Origin: G963701675 sp963701675
GTDB taxonomy: Bacteria > Planctomycetota > Planctomycetia > Gemmatales > Gemmataceae
DNA: 64,000 nucleotides
Reading direction: 5' to 3'
NCBI GenBank assembly: GCA_963701675.1
Contig: OY969623.1
Span: 5,890,001 to 5,954,000 of the forward strand
The notes beneath the pieces are model-generated. The model had not been told where the DNA came from, searched no databases, and was given only the letters and a program-made list of their open reading frames with translations. Below are positions 16,996 through 28,360 of this stretch, piece by piece. The translations under genes and the position numbers were made by a program. Position 1 is the first letter of the stretch. Every line of letters begins with the position of its first letter.

Positions 16996-17391
16996 ATGGG
17001 TCGGACGAAGAACTTTGCTTCGGTGATTCGGTCCAAGCTCGCAGCCAACCGTGAACTCGCGGAAGCAATCGAACAAGAATCATTCAAGACCGACACGGCG
17101 ATCAAGGTGTACGATGCGAGAACCGCCGCTGGGTTGACGCAAGAGCAGCTTGCGAAGCGGCTCCGCACGTCGCAATCTGTCATTTCTCGGATCGAGGATG
17201 CGGATTACGATGGACACTCGCTTACCCTCCTCAAGAGAATTGCAGGCGCCTTAGGCCAGCGACTTCGTGTCGAGTTCTATCCGGTGAGCGCCACCACTCC
17301 GCGCACGAGCGCCCGCTCAACCGCGTCTGTGCCAAGGACCAGTCGGAAAAACAAAACTAAGCCCAAGCGAGTGCATTCTCATCAATCTTGA
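16996..17391 (+). CDS. Xre-family antitoxin (HigA-like)
   Basis: This 131-aa protein has a helix-turn-helix at about residues 37-85 (GLTQEQLAKRLRTSQSVISRIEDADYDGHSL). A basic Thr/Ser/Arg-rich tail from about residue 100 may be disordered. It is paralogous to the antitoxin at 685, sharing EDADYDGHSL. It should bind DNA and neutralise the HigB-like toxin just upstream, which carries a premature stop. The gene itself is open and begins MGRTKNFASVIRSKL. Confidence 0.85.
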   Translation: MGRTKNFASVIRSKLAANRELAEAIEQESFKTDTAIKVYDARTAAGLTQEQLAKRLRTSQSVISRIEDADYDGHSLTLLKRIAGALGQRLRVEFYPVSATTPRTSARSTASVPRTSRKNKTKPKRVHSHQS

Positions 17392-17597
17392 CGCGCCGAT
17401 TGGGACTTTTCCAGGAACGATCTCACGAAGACATTTACTTCGCTCCATCAAATGACCGCGGGCACATCGTAGATACTTACATGGACGCAAAAAAGTTGTA
17501 AATCTCCTGGCACATCCGTCCGGTTTTGCCTCCAAATCACGTTATAACAATAGGGACCGTTGCTGGTACGCGATTCACTGCCACAGGAGGATTGGCG

Positions 17598-18814
17598 ATG
17601 ACTTGGTTAAAACCAATGCCTGTACGCACTTGCAACCGGACACGTCATCTCGGCCGGCGGCCGGCGCTGGAGCAGCTGGAGGATCGAACGCTCTTATCAA
17701 CGTGTCATGTCAATCGGCTGGTTGACATGGGTGTCGGTAAGGGTTTCCGTGGCGACTTCCGCTACTGCCTGACCAAGGCGAACGCCGACCCTGGAGAAGA
17801 CCTGATCATTTTCGGCGTGCAGGGCACGATCAACCTCAATGGTGCGCTCCCGGCCATCAGCGATGACCTGATCATTGCCGGCCCCGGAGCGGACCAGCTC
17901 ACTCTCCGCCGTGACACGGGCGGTGAGTACCGCATCTTCACCATTCCCGAAGGCGTGAACGTGCAAATCTATAGCGTCACCATGACCAACGGCAGCCCGG
18001 GCTTTATCACGAAACCGAAAGACCGTTGGGGCGGCGGCATCTACAACTCTGGAACTTTGACTCTGGGCAACGTCGCCGTAGTGGGGAACATCGCGCCGTC
18101 TCCGGGAGGTCTCGCCGGGCATGGCGGCGGCATCTTCAACGACGGCGTACTCCGCCAACAATCACGTCTCGGGGTATCGGCGCCTTTGGGGGCGGCATCG
18201 ACAACTTCGACGCCGGCGCCGTTACCGTCATCAACAGCACGATTTCCGGCAACACCGTTCAAGAAACTCAGGACGCCAGTGATTACAAAACGGGCGGCGG
18301 CATCTCCAGTGACGGAGATCTGGTCATTCGAAACAGCACGATTGCCGGCAACCGGGTCATCGACGCACACGGCCAACTCGAGGGATTCGGCGGTGGTATC
18401 CGCATGTGGGATGGTGTTTTCGAGATGCACAACACGATTCTCTCTGGAAATTCTGCCCTCGCCTCCCGGGGCCTCAGCGGAGGCATCGATTCGTCCGGAT
18501 ACAATTTGATCGGCAACTCGGTCGGCGGCACCGGCTACCAACCAACCGACATTCTCGACACCGATCCTCTGCTCGGCCCGCTCGCCAATAACGGCGGACC
18601 AACCATGACCCACGCTCTCTTACCAGGCAGCCCCGCCATCAATGTCGGCGACAATACCGATGCTCCCGAATGGGACCAACGCGGCACCGGCTTCCCGCGA
18701 ATCGTGAATGGTACCATCGACATCGGGGCGTTCGAGGTGCAGGGTAGTCCCGCGCCGCTTCCACCATCGTGGTTGCATTCCATTCTGATCACGGCCTTGT
18801 TTGACGACCGTTAA
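17598..18814 (+). pseudogene. Choice-of-anchor Q-type beta-helix surface protein, frameshifted
   Basis: ATG 17598, behind AGGAGG, starts a basic N-terminus followed by ALEQLEDRTLLS, the planctomycete surface-protein leader motif. Right-handed beta-helix repeats follow (GGGIYNSGTLTLGNVAV, GGGIFNDG, then GGGIDNFDAGAVTVINSTISGN, GGGISSDGDLVIRNSTIAGN) and end with the choice-of-anchor tail NNGGPTMTHALLPGSPAINVG and RIVNGTIDIGAFEVQ. The frame changes between about 18143 and 18175, where three frames each encode a plausible family segment, suggesting more than one indel or a small deletion. Such proteins are cell-surface adhesin-like. Confidence 0.8.
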
Positions 18815-18832
18815 CAGCGCGTGGATCGCAAA

Positions 18833-19297
18833 ATGGCACGCAACTACTACGCCGAGATCAACCTGCACATCGTGTGGCACACCAAGAACAGCTTGCCGTT
18901 GCTCGAACCGAAAGTCGAGGCTATCGCTCATCATTACCTGCGCGGACGGTGTATCAACACGTCAGGCGTTTACGTCCACGAAGTTGGCGGCATCGAGAAT
19001 CACGTGCACCTATGCGTTAGTATCGCGCCGACGGTATTGATCAGCGAGTTTGTCGGGCAGCTCAAAGGTGCGTCTGCGCACGAAGTCAATCAGAAGCTCA
19101 GTTACAAAGCGCTGGAGTGGCAGACGGGATACGGTGTTGTGAGTTTGGGGGCCGGGGACGTGGAGTGGGTAAAAAGCTACGTCGGCGAACAACGCGATCG
19201 CCACTGGCGCAATCAGGTGGTGGATCGGTTGGAGCGCATGACGGAGGTCGAGAGTCCGTTCGCCACGGCTAAAGCCGAACCGCGAGAAGCCCCGTGA
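18833..19297 (+). CDS. IS200/IS605-like Y1 (HUH) single-strand transposase
   Basis: About 154 aa. The HUH motif is HVH in GGIENHVHLCVSIAPT, the substrate segment is SEFVGQLKGASAHEVN, and the catalytic tyrosine is in YVGEQRDRH near residue 120. This is the Y1 transposase fold used by IS200/IS605 and REP-associated tyrosine transposases. ATG 18833 starts MARNYYAEINLHIVWHTK. No tnpB or other cargo accompanies it. Palindromic repeats begin at its 3' end, and its TGA stop (19295-19297) lies in the centre of the first palindrome, so the gene and repeats probably evolved together. Confidence 0.85.
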   Translation: MARNYYAEINLHIVWHTKNSLPLLEPKVEAIAHHYLRGRCINTSGVYVHEVGGIENHVHLCVSIAPTVLISEFVGQLKGASAHEVNQKLSYKALEWQTGYGVVSLGAGDVEWVKSYVGEQRDRHWRNQVVDRLERMTEVESPFATAKAEPREAP

Positions 19298-19305
19298 ACG
19301 GGGCT
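19288..19305. repeat. REP-like palindrome overlapping the transposase stop codon
   Basis: AGCCCCGT and ACGGGGCT flank a GA centre, giving an 8-bp stem. The transposase stop codon TGA at 19295-19297 lies in the centre of this palindrome. The same 18-base core recurs in the three longer units downstream. Confidence 0.85.
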
Positions 19306-19333
19306 CATGGCAGGGTGAGCCGGCATCCGTGTC

Positions 19334-19391
19334 ACCCGCCGTCAACGGGCGGGCCTACACCGCTGACGCGGGAAGCCCCGTGAACGGGGCT
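19334..19391 (-). repeat. REP-like two-palindrome unit, inverted copy
   Basis: A 58-base unit carries two palindromes (CCCGCCGT/ACGGGCGGG and AGCCCCGT/ACGGGGCT) joined by CCTACACCGCTGACGCGGGA. It is the reverse complement, with small differences, of the units at 19504 and 19602. Together with 19504 it forms an inverted pair around about 112 unique bases. Confidence 0.85.
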
Positions 19392-19503
19392 GGGACGGCT
19401 CCCTACCTCGAATGATGTGGATCCCTTTCGCGGACGGATATGGGGTGGTTCCGCCGCCAACCGACTTCACAGATGGTTTGCAGTGAGAAAACCCGGTGCA
19501 AGG

Positions 19504-19560
19504 AGCCCCGTTCACGGGGCTTTCCGCGTAGCGGTGTAGGCCCGCCATTGACGGCGGGTT
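19504..19560 (+). repeat. REP-like two-palindrome unit, direct copy 1
   Basis: A 57-base unit starts AGCCCCGTTCACGGGGCT, continues through TTTCCGCGTAGCGGTGTAGG and ends with the CCCGCC/GGCGGG palindrome. It differs from the copy at 19602 by one base (CCATTG against CCGTTG). Confidence 0.88.
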
Positions 19561-19601
19561 TCGGGCCATCGCCCCGTTTTTTCGCGGGCAACACCGAACT
19601 C

Positions 19602-19658
19602 AGCCCCGTTCACGGGGCTTTCCGCGTAGCGGTGTAGGCCCGCCGTTGACGGCGGGTT
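19602..19658 (+). repeat. REP-like two-palindrome unit, direct copy 2
   Basis: A 57-base unit nearly identical to 19504-19560 and in the same orientation, 41 bases further on. It ends just before the terminator of the leftward sialidase-like gene. Confidence 0.88.
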
Positions 19659-19668
19659 CTATCCCGAC

Positions 19669-19714
19669 AAAAACCGCGGGGCGCCGACCCCACGCAGTGG
19701 AATGCGGCGCCCCG
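19669..19714 (-). terminator. Intrinsic terminator of the sialidase-like gene
   Basis: A perfect 10-bp stem, CGGGGCGCCG (19677-19686) with CGGCGCCCCG (19705-19714). On the minus strand it is followed by a run of five T (plus-strand AAAAA at 19669-19673). It lies about 30 bases after the leftward gene's stop codon. Confidence 0.8.
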
Positions 19715-19745
19715 TGTTGGTTACAGCAAAGCCTCGCAGACGAGA

Positions 19746-21512
19746 TCAATCCCGGTTGCCTACGCGCGTGAAGTACGTGTCCGAAGTGCCGAGACGGCCA
19801 TCGGCGTACGACACCATGGCGCTCTTGCCTTGCACATCGGCGTTGATGTAATCGCCATAGTACGGCTGCGCATCCGCGCCGCTGTAGGTCATGGAAAACG
19901 GCGTGCTGGTCGCCTGCACGTTTGATTCCCAGCTCGTTCCGCCATTCGTGGACCGTGCATAGTACAGGTTGGTGTTCGTGCCACTAAGTCCACGACGGTC
20001 ATAGAAGAACGAGTGCAGGTACCCAAAGGAATCCACGTCGATCGTCGGGAACCACTGCGGCGCCGTGCCGACGTCATCGTTGATCTTGGTTGGGCCGGTC
20101 CAATTCAATCCGCCGTTGGTCGACCTGAGCAACAGGGAATCGTGCAGGTTGCCGCCGCCGCCCAAATGGCTCGAGTGGTAGGTAATGTAAATGTCCCCGT
20201 CATTTGCGCCACCAGATGTGTCAACGGCGATTTGAGGAAACTGCGGCGTCCGGTCAGTACTGTTAACGAATGTCCCCGTGTTGGTGGCGATGTTCCCAAC
20301 TACCGTGAAGCTTTGTCCGCCGTCAAGCGATCGGGCAAAGCCGATGCCCGTTGGGCTATGGAACGTACCCGAATTATTGGCCCATGAAACATAAACTTCG
20401 CCGCTCGGTCCCACGGCCACTGCGGAACCTTGGGTCGTTGAGGACGAGGTTACGACAACCGGCCCCTGGAAGGTGCTGCCGCCGTCGGTGGAGCGATACA
20501 GCCAAATGCCGCTGCCGCCGCTGAAGCGCGTGAACGAGACGTAGATGTTGCCATTATTCGGATCGATGGCCATCGACTCGCGGTCGGGACCGTCGCTGGC
20601 GCCTACCAAGACCGGAGAACCCCAATTAACGCCGGTGCCCGTTGGCGTGCCTTTGGTGACATAGAGTCCGGCCAGGCTGCCGCCGCCGGTGACGCGAAGG
20701 TCGGTCAAGATGAAGGTGCCATCCGGCGCGGTGTTCAACCACGGATCGCCCCAGCGGTCGTTGCCGGGAAGCGGGGTGCCTTCGGTGAACGTACGGCCGC
20801 GATCTGTGGAGTAAGCCCAACCGGTCAATTTGTAAGTCGGCGCACAGCCACCGAACCCTGCTGGGAAGCCCCGAGAATCGTTCCAGGCCATCACGACGGT
20901 GTTCTCGGAATGGGCGATGGCAGTCTCGCTCTGCATCTTGCCGATGCCCGACGGGCAAATGGCCAGGGTATTGCCGAGAACTTGGGGGCCGACGATCGTG
21001 TTCCGTGATCCCGAGCCGTCCTGCGGCGGCCGGACGAGATCGCCGGCGGCATCGCCATGCACTTGACCCTTCCGCGGAGCAAAAGCCGTTACGCGCGGAT
21101 CAAAGATCGTCACGTCTTGGCCGGCGTCTTGTGCTGCTTGGGCGCCGAGATCGGTGGCGACGGACAGTGTCGACCCGGACTGGGTGGTCACGGCCGTCGT
21201 CGATTGGACGGGCTGTTTCACTTTCGACGGCGTCACGAATACATCTTCCAGTTGAGCGGTTTCCGGCAGTACGGCCATCGCATTGCTTTGCGTCGTCGCT
21301 GGCCGTGGTCGCACGACCGCCGTGTTGGCGGCCACGTCGTTCATTTGCCATGCTGTAAGAGCCGGACCGAATAAGGACAGGCTGACGGCGTCGACGAGAC
21401 CGGTTTGGCCTGGCGCGCGCCGGTCTTCCAGGACCATCAGTTCCGGCCGCAAACTAGCCAACCGGGAAACGAAGTTCCGATGCGAGAAACGAGTCGTAGA
21501 ACGGAAGTACAT
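19746..21512 (-). CDS. Sialidase-like BNR-repeat surface protein
   Basis: The 588-aa protein begins with a basic N-terminus and LEDRRAPG, a variant of the planctomycete surface leader. After a low-complexity linker (about 60-150) it forms a six-bladed-propeller-type domain with at least five BNR/Asp-box motifs: STDRGRTF, STDGGSTF, SLDGGQSF, STNGGLNW and STNGGTSW. It resembles exo-alpha-sialidase and sialidase-like proteins, but I could not confirm the catalytic Arg triad, so glycan binding without hydrolysis is possible. It is monocistronic, ending at a clear terminator. Confidence 0.8.
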   Translation of the reverse strand: MYFRSTTRFSHRNFVSRLASLRPELMVLEDRRAPGQTGLVDAVSLSLFGPALTAWQMNDVAANTAVVRPRPATTQSNAMAVLPETAQLEDVFVTPSKVKQPVQSTTAVTTQSGSTLSVATDLGAQAAQDAGQDVTIFDPRVTAFAPRKGQVHGDAAGDLVRPPQDGSGSRNTIVGPQVLGNTLAICPSGIGKMQSETAIAHSENTVVMAWNDSRGFPAGFGGCAPTYKLTGWAYSTDRGRTFTEGTPLPGNDRWGDPWLNTAPDGTFILTDLRVTGGGSLAGLYVTKGTPTGTGVNWGSPVLVGASDGPDRESMAIDPNNGNIYVSFTRFSGGSGIWLYRSTDGGSTFQGPVVVTSSSTTQGSAVAVGPSGEVYVSWANNSGTFHSPTGIGFARSLDGGQSFTVVGNIATNTGTFVNSTDRTPQFPQIAVDTSGGANDGDIYITYHSSHLGGGGNLHDSLLLRSTNGGLNWTGPTKINDDVGTAPQWFPTIDVDSFGYLHSFFYDRRGLSGTNTNLYYARSTNGGTSWESNVQATSTPFSMTYSGADAQPYYGDYINADVQGKSAMVSYADGRLGTSDTYFTRVGNRD

Positions 21513-21639
21513 TTGGACCCCTCTTGCTAACCCTTGAGAAACAGTTTACCGCCACCTGCCCATTCCCGGTTCAGATTTCGAATTACGTTTGTCGACCCTC
21601 AGGGATCGAGTGCACGTTCTGTGTGACCGGGGCGGAGTC

Positions 21640-21674
21640 TTCGAAGCCCCGGTATGCACCACCGGGGCTTCGAA
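21640..21674. repeat. Palindrome with 13-bp perfect arms
   Basis: TTCGAAGCCCCGG (21640-21652) and CCGGGGCTTCGAA (21662-21674) surround a 9-base loop. It lies between the sialidase-like gene and the lipoprotein gene. Its core GAAGCCCCG resembles the REP units at 19.3-19.7 kb. There is no T run, so its role as a terminator is uncertain. Confidence 0.75.
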
Positions 21675-21718
21675 CACTCAGCCCCGGCCACCCCTCTGGC
21701 GCTTTCGTTTGCTGATGG

Positions 21719-22324
21719 TCAACTAACGGTCTCGTCCCATGTCACACTGGCGAGCGCTTTCCGAAGCACGGTCTTCGTGTTGGTGTCTCCTGCGGCGAAA
21801 ATCCCGGTTATGAAGTACACGCGTTCTCCGCGACGGACGGCGACGACTTCCTTTGTCACCGATTGCGGGACCGCCCGGCCGGCCCAAACACCGTTATAGG
21901 TCGCCCGCTCCGCCCGCTGTCCCGCGGCCTGCGTCGGCTCCACCGCCGACACCATCGACCAACCTTCCACTCCCGCTGGCCTGCTGGAGAGGTATTCCGC
22001 CACGGACTGATTCGCGGTCAAGTCGACCATTGATACGCGGAATACTCCGGCGTTGCCTTCGTCGATCGATCGGTACTGAATCAGCACCATCTCCTTTTCG
22101 TAATGCCCGCTCGGGTAGTCCGACCTTTTCTGTTGAAACCACTTGGCGGGCGGGGCGAAGCGGAATCCGTGCTGTTCGTCGTGATACTCGGCCAATCCCT
22201 GAACCAACGCGGGCGCCTGGGGTTGGTCGTTGCAGCCGACAAGCATGAATGCCAGGGCTGCCCATCGAATATTGCCGATTGTCGATTCGATCTTCAATTT
22301 CTCAATCCAACTGGGCGGTATCAC
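21719..22324 (-). CDS. Putative lipoprotein of the DUF1559 operon
   Basis: About 201 aa. Near residue 31 a hydrophobic segment ends in a lipobox-like LVGC (AALAFMLVGC), so the mature protein is probably membrane-anchored outside the cytoplasm. The body (YHDEQHGFRFAPPAKWFQQ through RGERVYFITGIF) resembles PsbP-like or stress-protein-like domains without clear assignment. The likely start is GTG 22324, which overlaps the end of the DUF1559 gene by 23 bases; a later start is possible. Confidence 0.65.
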   Translation of the reverse strand: MIPPSWIEKLKIESTIGNIRWAALAFMLVGCNDQPQAPALVQGLAEYHDEQHGFRFAPPAKWFQQKRSDYPSGHYEKEMVLIQYRSIDEGNAGVFRVSMVDLTANQSVAEYLSSRPAGVEGWSMVSAVEPTQAAGQRAERATYNGVWAGRAVPQSVTKEVVAVRRGERVYFITGIFAAGDTNTKTVLRKALASVTWDETVS

Positions 22325-23240
22325 CTAAGGCACGGGTTGCCAGTGCAGACACCGTGTCGAAGGAAACTTGAAAATGGATGGGGCGAACCGAGCCGTCCGC
22401 GAACACGAAATTGCCGGCGGCCGGGTGGGGCGAGAAGTAACAGTAGGGCGTGGTAAACGGACTATTCAGGTTTCCACAGAAGGTCGCCATCGTCTGTACC
22501 GGGGACTCTTCCTGAATCGAGGAATACACGGGCGCACCGTCGGTTACCTTGACGACTGCCAGGGTCACGGCGCCGGCCCACGGCGTTTTCGCAAAAATGG
22601 CGGCACGTTCGCCGGCCGCAACCGTCTGGCTCGTGCCGTCTGTGATCTCCGCGATCCGGACCTTGCTGTTGCGAAAGAACACTCCGGTACCGGAATCCGC
22701 TAACTCGCCGATCGGCGCCCATCGGCCGTAACACGCCGCATAGCTGTTCGTGTATGCCTTGCACATTTCTCCGCCCCAGATATCGCTGACACTGAACACG
22801 CCGCGCTCACGGTCCGACGGACAAGCGAAAACGGAGAGCGACGTTTCGCGGAGGCCGTGGTAGCGGGGATCGTGAAGGCCCACGTTGAGATCGATAGTTC
22901 TCCCCAGAGGCTCCTGTTCCAAATAGGCGAGTAACAACGATCCCCAACCCCAGCCAGGGTTCGTATCCATGGCAAACGGTCCGGCCTTGGCCGGGTCGGA
23001 CGGGACGTAGACGAACGCCGGCGGAAACGACTGATGCGTGTTGTGGTAGTTTTGCAGCACCAGGCCGATTTGTTTGAGGTTATTGCGGCACTGCGTCTGG
23101 TTAGCGGCTTCGCGCACCTTTTGCACCGCCGGAAGCAGCAGCGCAATCAGCACGCCGATGATGGCAATGACAACCAAAAGCTCAATGAGCGTGAACGCCC
23201 GGCGGGTCCACCCGGCGGAGGGCGGGCGTGAAGGCAGCAT
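22302..23240 (-). CDS. DUF1559 prepilin-like protein
   Basis: About 312 aa. The N-terminus RRAFTLIELLVVIAIIGVLIALLLPAV is not given in full here but spans residues 14-40 and is a type IV prepilin cleavage/methylation motif (FTLIELLVV). DUF1559 follows, with the typical RNNLKQIGL, CPSDRERG, FVFADGSV and other motifs. This family is hugely expanded in planctomycetes and is thought to form pseudopilin-like surface structures. ATG 23240 is chosen because AAGGAG lies about 9 bases upstream. It is followed by a lipoprotein in the same operon. Confidence 0.93.
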   Translation of the reverse strand: MLPSRPPSAGWTRRAFTLIELLVVIAIIGVLIALLLPAVQKVREAANQTQCRNNLKQIGLVLQNYHNTHQSFPPAFVYVPSDPAKAGPFAMDTNPGWGWGSLLLAYLEQEPLGRTIDLNVGLHDPRYHGLRETSLSVFACPSDRERGVFSVSDIWGGEMCKAYTNSYAACYGRWAPIGELADSGTGVFFRNSKVRIAEITDGTSQTVAAGERAAIFAKTPWAGAVTLAVVKVTDGAPVYSSIQEESPVQTMATFCGNLNSPFTTPYCYFSPHPAAGNFVFADGSVRPIHFQVSFDTVSALATRALGDTAQLD

Positions 23241-23401
23241 CAGACAAACTCTCCTTGCCAAGACGACGGACCGCATCGCTTGTGCGAGCCGCGCACCGGT
23301 AAAAAGCGTATGAACGAGTTTAATCAGACGGAGGCCGTGATGCAAAGGCAATTATCGAGGCGGTGTGGATTTGCGCAGGGGGGCGGGCCCCGGCTGGAGT
23401 A

Positions 23402-23842
23402 TCAATCGAGCGCGACTTGATAGCGATGGTGTCCCGAAATTAAAAGAACCTCGTTTCGCCTCTGGCTTGCGATGACGTCGAAGTTGCGTAGGACATCGTT
23501 ACCCAAAATACTTACATCGGTTGCGGTCGGGTCCGTAAACGCAGGGAAATCACCCTGGACTCGGGCGGGACCGCCTTCGCCGATTGTGAATTCGATCGTA
23601 GTGTGGATCACGACAAAGGCCTCGTTACCGCCAATGCCTTTGAGCGCGAACCCTGTGGGAGACGGCTGGGCGATGAAGTGAAGTTCGGACAGAACACTCG
23701 CGGAAATCACCGACTGATCCGCGCCCGTGTCCACTAGAAAATACTCTGGAACCGATTGTCCAGTCGGGGTGATCACGGAACCACGCACCACCGGCCGAGG
23801 GATTCCGTCGTCGCCGACGTGCCACTCACCGGTGATTATCAT
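23402..23842 (-). CDS. Retropepsin-like aspartic protease domain protein
   Basis: About 146 aa starting MIITGEWHVGDDGIPRP. The central FLVDTGADQSVIS holds the DTGA active-site motif of retroviral-type aspartic proteases; LSELHF, LKGIGGNEAFVV and ILGNDVLRNFDVI follow as in single-domain retropepsins. Such enzymes act as homodimers. The start at 23842 overlaps the end of the small upstream gene by 17 bases, so the two are coupled. An upstream in-frame extension to 23968 lies inside that gene and is unlikely. Confidence 0.82.
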   Translation of the reverse strand: MIITGEWHVGDDGIPRPVVRGSVITPTGQSVPEYFLVDTGADQSVISASVLSELHFIAQPSPTGFALKGIGGNEAFVVIHTTIEFTIGEGGPARVQGDFPAFTDPTATDVSILGNDVLRNFDVIASQRRNEVLLISGHHRYQVALD

Positions 23843-24122
23843 AGATCCGCCGCGCCCCTTCCGGAAATACATACCGCCCGAACGCGCCATCGTCCTCAGG
23901 GTGGGCGGCGTGAGCGAGGGCCCAAGCTTCCTCAGGAGTGTCGGCGATAAACGCTTCTTGGTTCGCAATTACCAGAAACTTGCCGCGTGCTCCAGGTAAC
24001 AAATCAGTCCAGTGCGCCTGTAGCCAGTCACCATTGCGCTTCATTCGTTGATCGCGCGCACCTGCGCGCACGGCTTCCGCAGGATCGTTGATCTCCTCGA
24101 TGGTGAATGTTCCCTGTTTCAT
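23826..24122 (-). CDS. Small DUF5678-like protein coupled to retropepsin
   Basis: The 98-aa protein reads MKQGTFTIEEINDPAEAVRA, then LLPGARGKFLVIANQEAFIADTPEEAWALAHAA and ends GRYVFPEGARRIYDNHR. The pattern of a GK-(hydrophobic)-A segment, a Pro-Glu-Glu-Ala turn and a terminal YV-P resembles DUF5678-type proteins that often precede retropepsins. Its function is unknown; it may be a substrate, inhibitor or targeting partner of the protease. Confidence 0.65.
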   Translation of the reverse strand: MKQGTFTIEEINDPAEAVRAGARDQRMKRNGDWLQAHWTDLLPGARGKFLVIANQEAFIADTPEEAWALAHAAHPEDDGAFGRYVFPEGARRIYDNHR

Positions 24123-24199
24123 GTTTTCCTATGCTCGGCTGCGTATCATGTGCGCATCGTAGCATAACGGCGCAACTAGGATCAATACCCGCATTCGAA

Positions 24200-27505
<3,306 letters not shown>

Positions 27506-27509
<4 letters not shown>

Positions 27510-28360
27510 GCGGAGCTCCCGGGCCTATGACTGCCCTGAAGCGCAAGCAAGTCGACCAAATGAGTGAGGACCATGTCGCGGTCGGCGCCGTCAAGCCCGA
27601 GCGCTAGTTGGGCCATCCAAATGCCGTATTTCACGCCGATGTTGTAGCGTCGCCCCTCAACTTCGAGTGCCAGATAGCGCTCGTGCCGGACGAGTTCCGC
27701 CAGTGCCGGCGACAGCGACATCGGACCATCGCTCCGAGCGGCGCTCGCCAGGTCCATTACCGCGGGTGTCAGGACGTGGATTCCGAACAAGCACAAGTAG
27801 TGGCCGGCGCGCAGGCCGGAAACGTGGAGCTTCTGCTCGGCCTCGCTGGGGGTGGGTTTTTCGATAACGCTTTCGATTTCGTAAAGTCCCGCTTCTCGGG
27901 CGAGCCGTCTCCCGCCGACGGTACCGTAATAAGGAAGCATGTGTTCGCGTGTCGACTGCACGGCCGACACCGCACAACGATGCGTGCGCGCGGCGTCAAC
28001 CACCTGTTCCGCGCAACGCCGCTCGACCGTGCTGATGTAAAGATGATCGCTGACCAGATGCAAGAAAGGCTCACGGCCCGTGAAGTCTCGGGCGAGGCTC
28101 AGCGCGTGGCCGTAGCCGCGTGGCTCGGCTTGCGTGACGAAGTGCAATCGGTTCGCAAGCGATCTCGCTGCCCCCCGATAAGCCGACTCATCGCCGGGAA
28201 CGATGACGAGACAAACCTCGTCGACGCCGGCCGCAATGACTTCTTCGAGAACGATCTGAAGGGCGGATTTCTCGACGCCGTCCCGGTCGACCAGAGTCTG
28301 CAAGGGCAACGCACGCTGATCGGGTCCCGCCGCGGTAATGACGGCTTTGCGGATGTTCAT
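27506..28360 (-). CDS. GalU-like sugar-1-phosphate nucleotidyltransferase
   Basis: The 284-aa protein starts MNIRKAVITAAGPDQRALPLQ, a variant of the nucleotidyltransferase loop. It continues with ALQIVLEEVIAAGVDEVCLV, QAEPRGYGHAL, LVSDHLY and a terminal GVKYGIW, all typical of UTP-glucose-1-phosphate uridylyltransferases. It should form a UDP- or dTDP-sugar from the sugar-1-phosphate. The canonical GxGTRxxP loop is altered (AAGPDQRALP), so activity is not assured. It overlaps both neighbours by ATGA, so the three genes form one coupled operon. Confidence 0.85.

Noticed and set aside
19288..19658. CRISPR-like array
   Set aside because: The repeats are palindromic, partly inverted relative to each other, separated by unequal spacers, and no cas gene is near. 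They fit REP-like elements instead.
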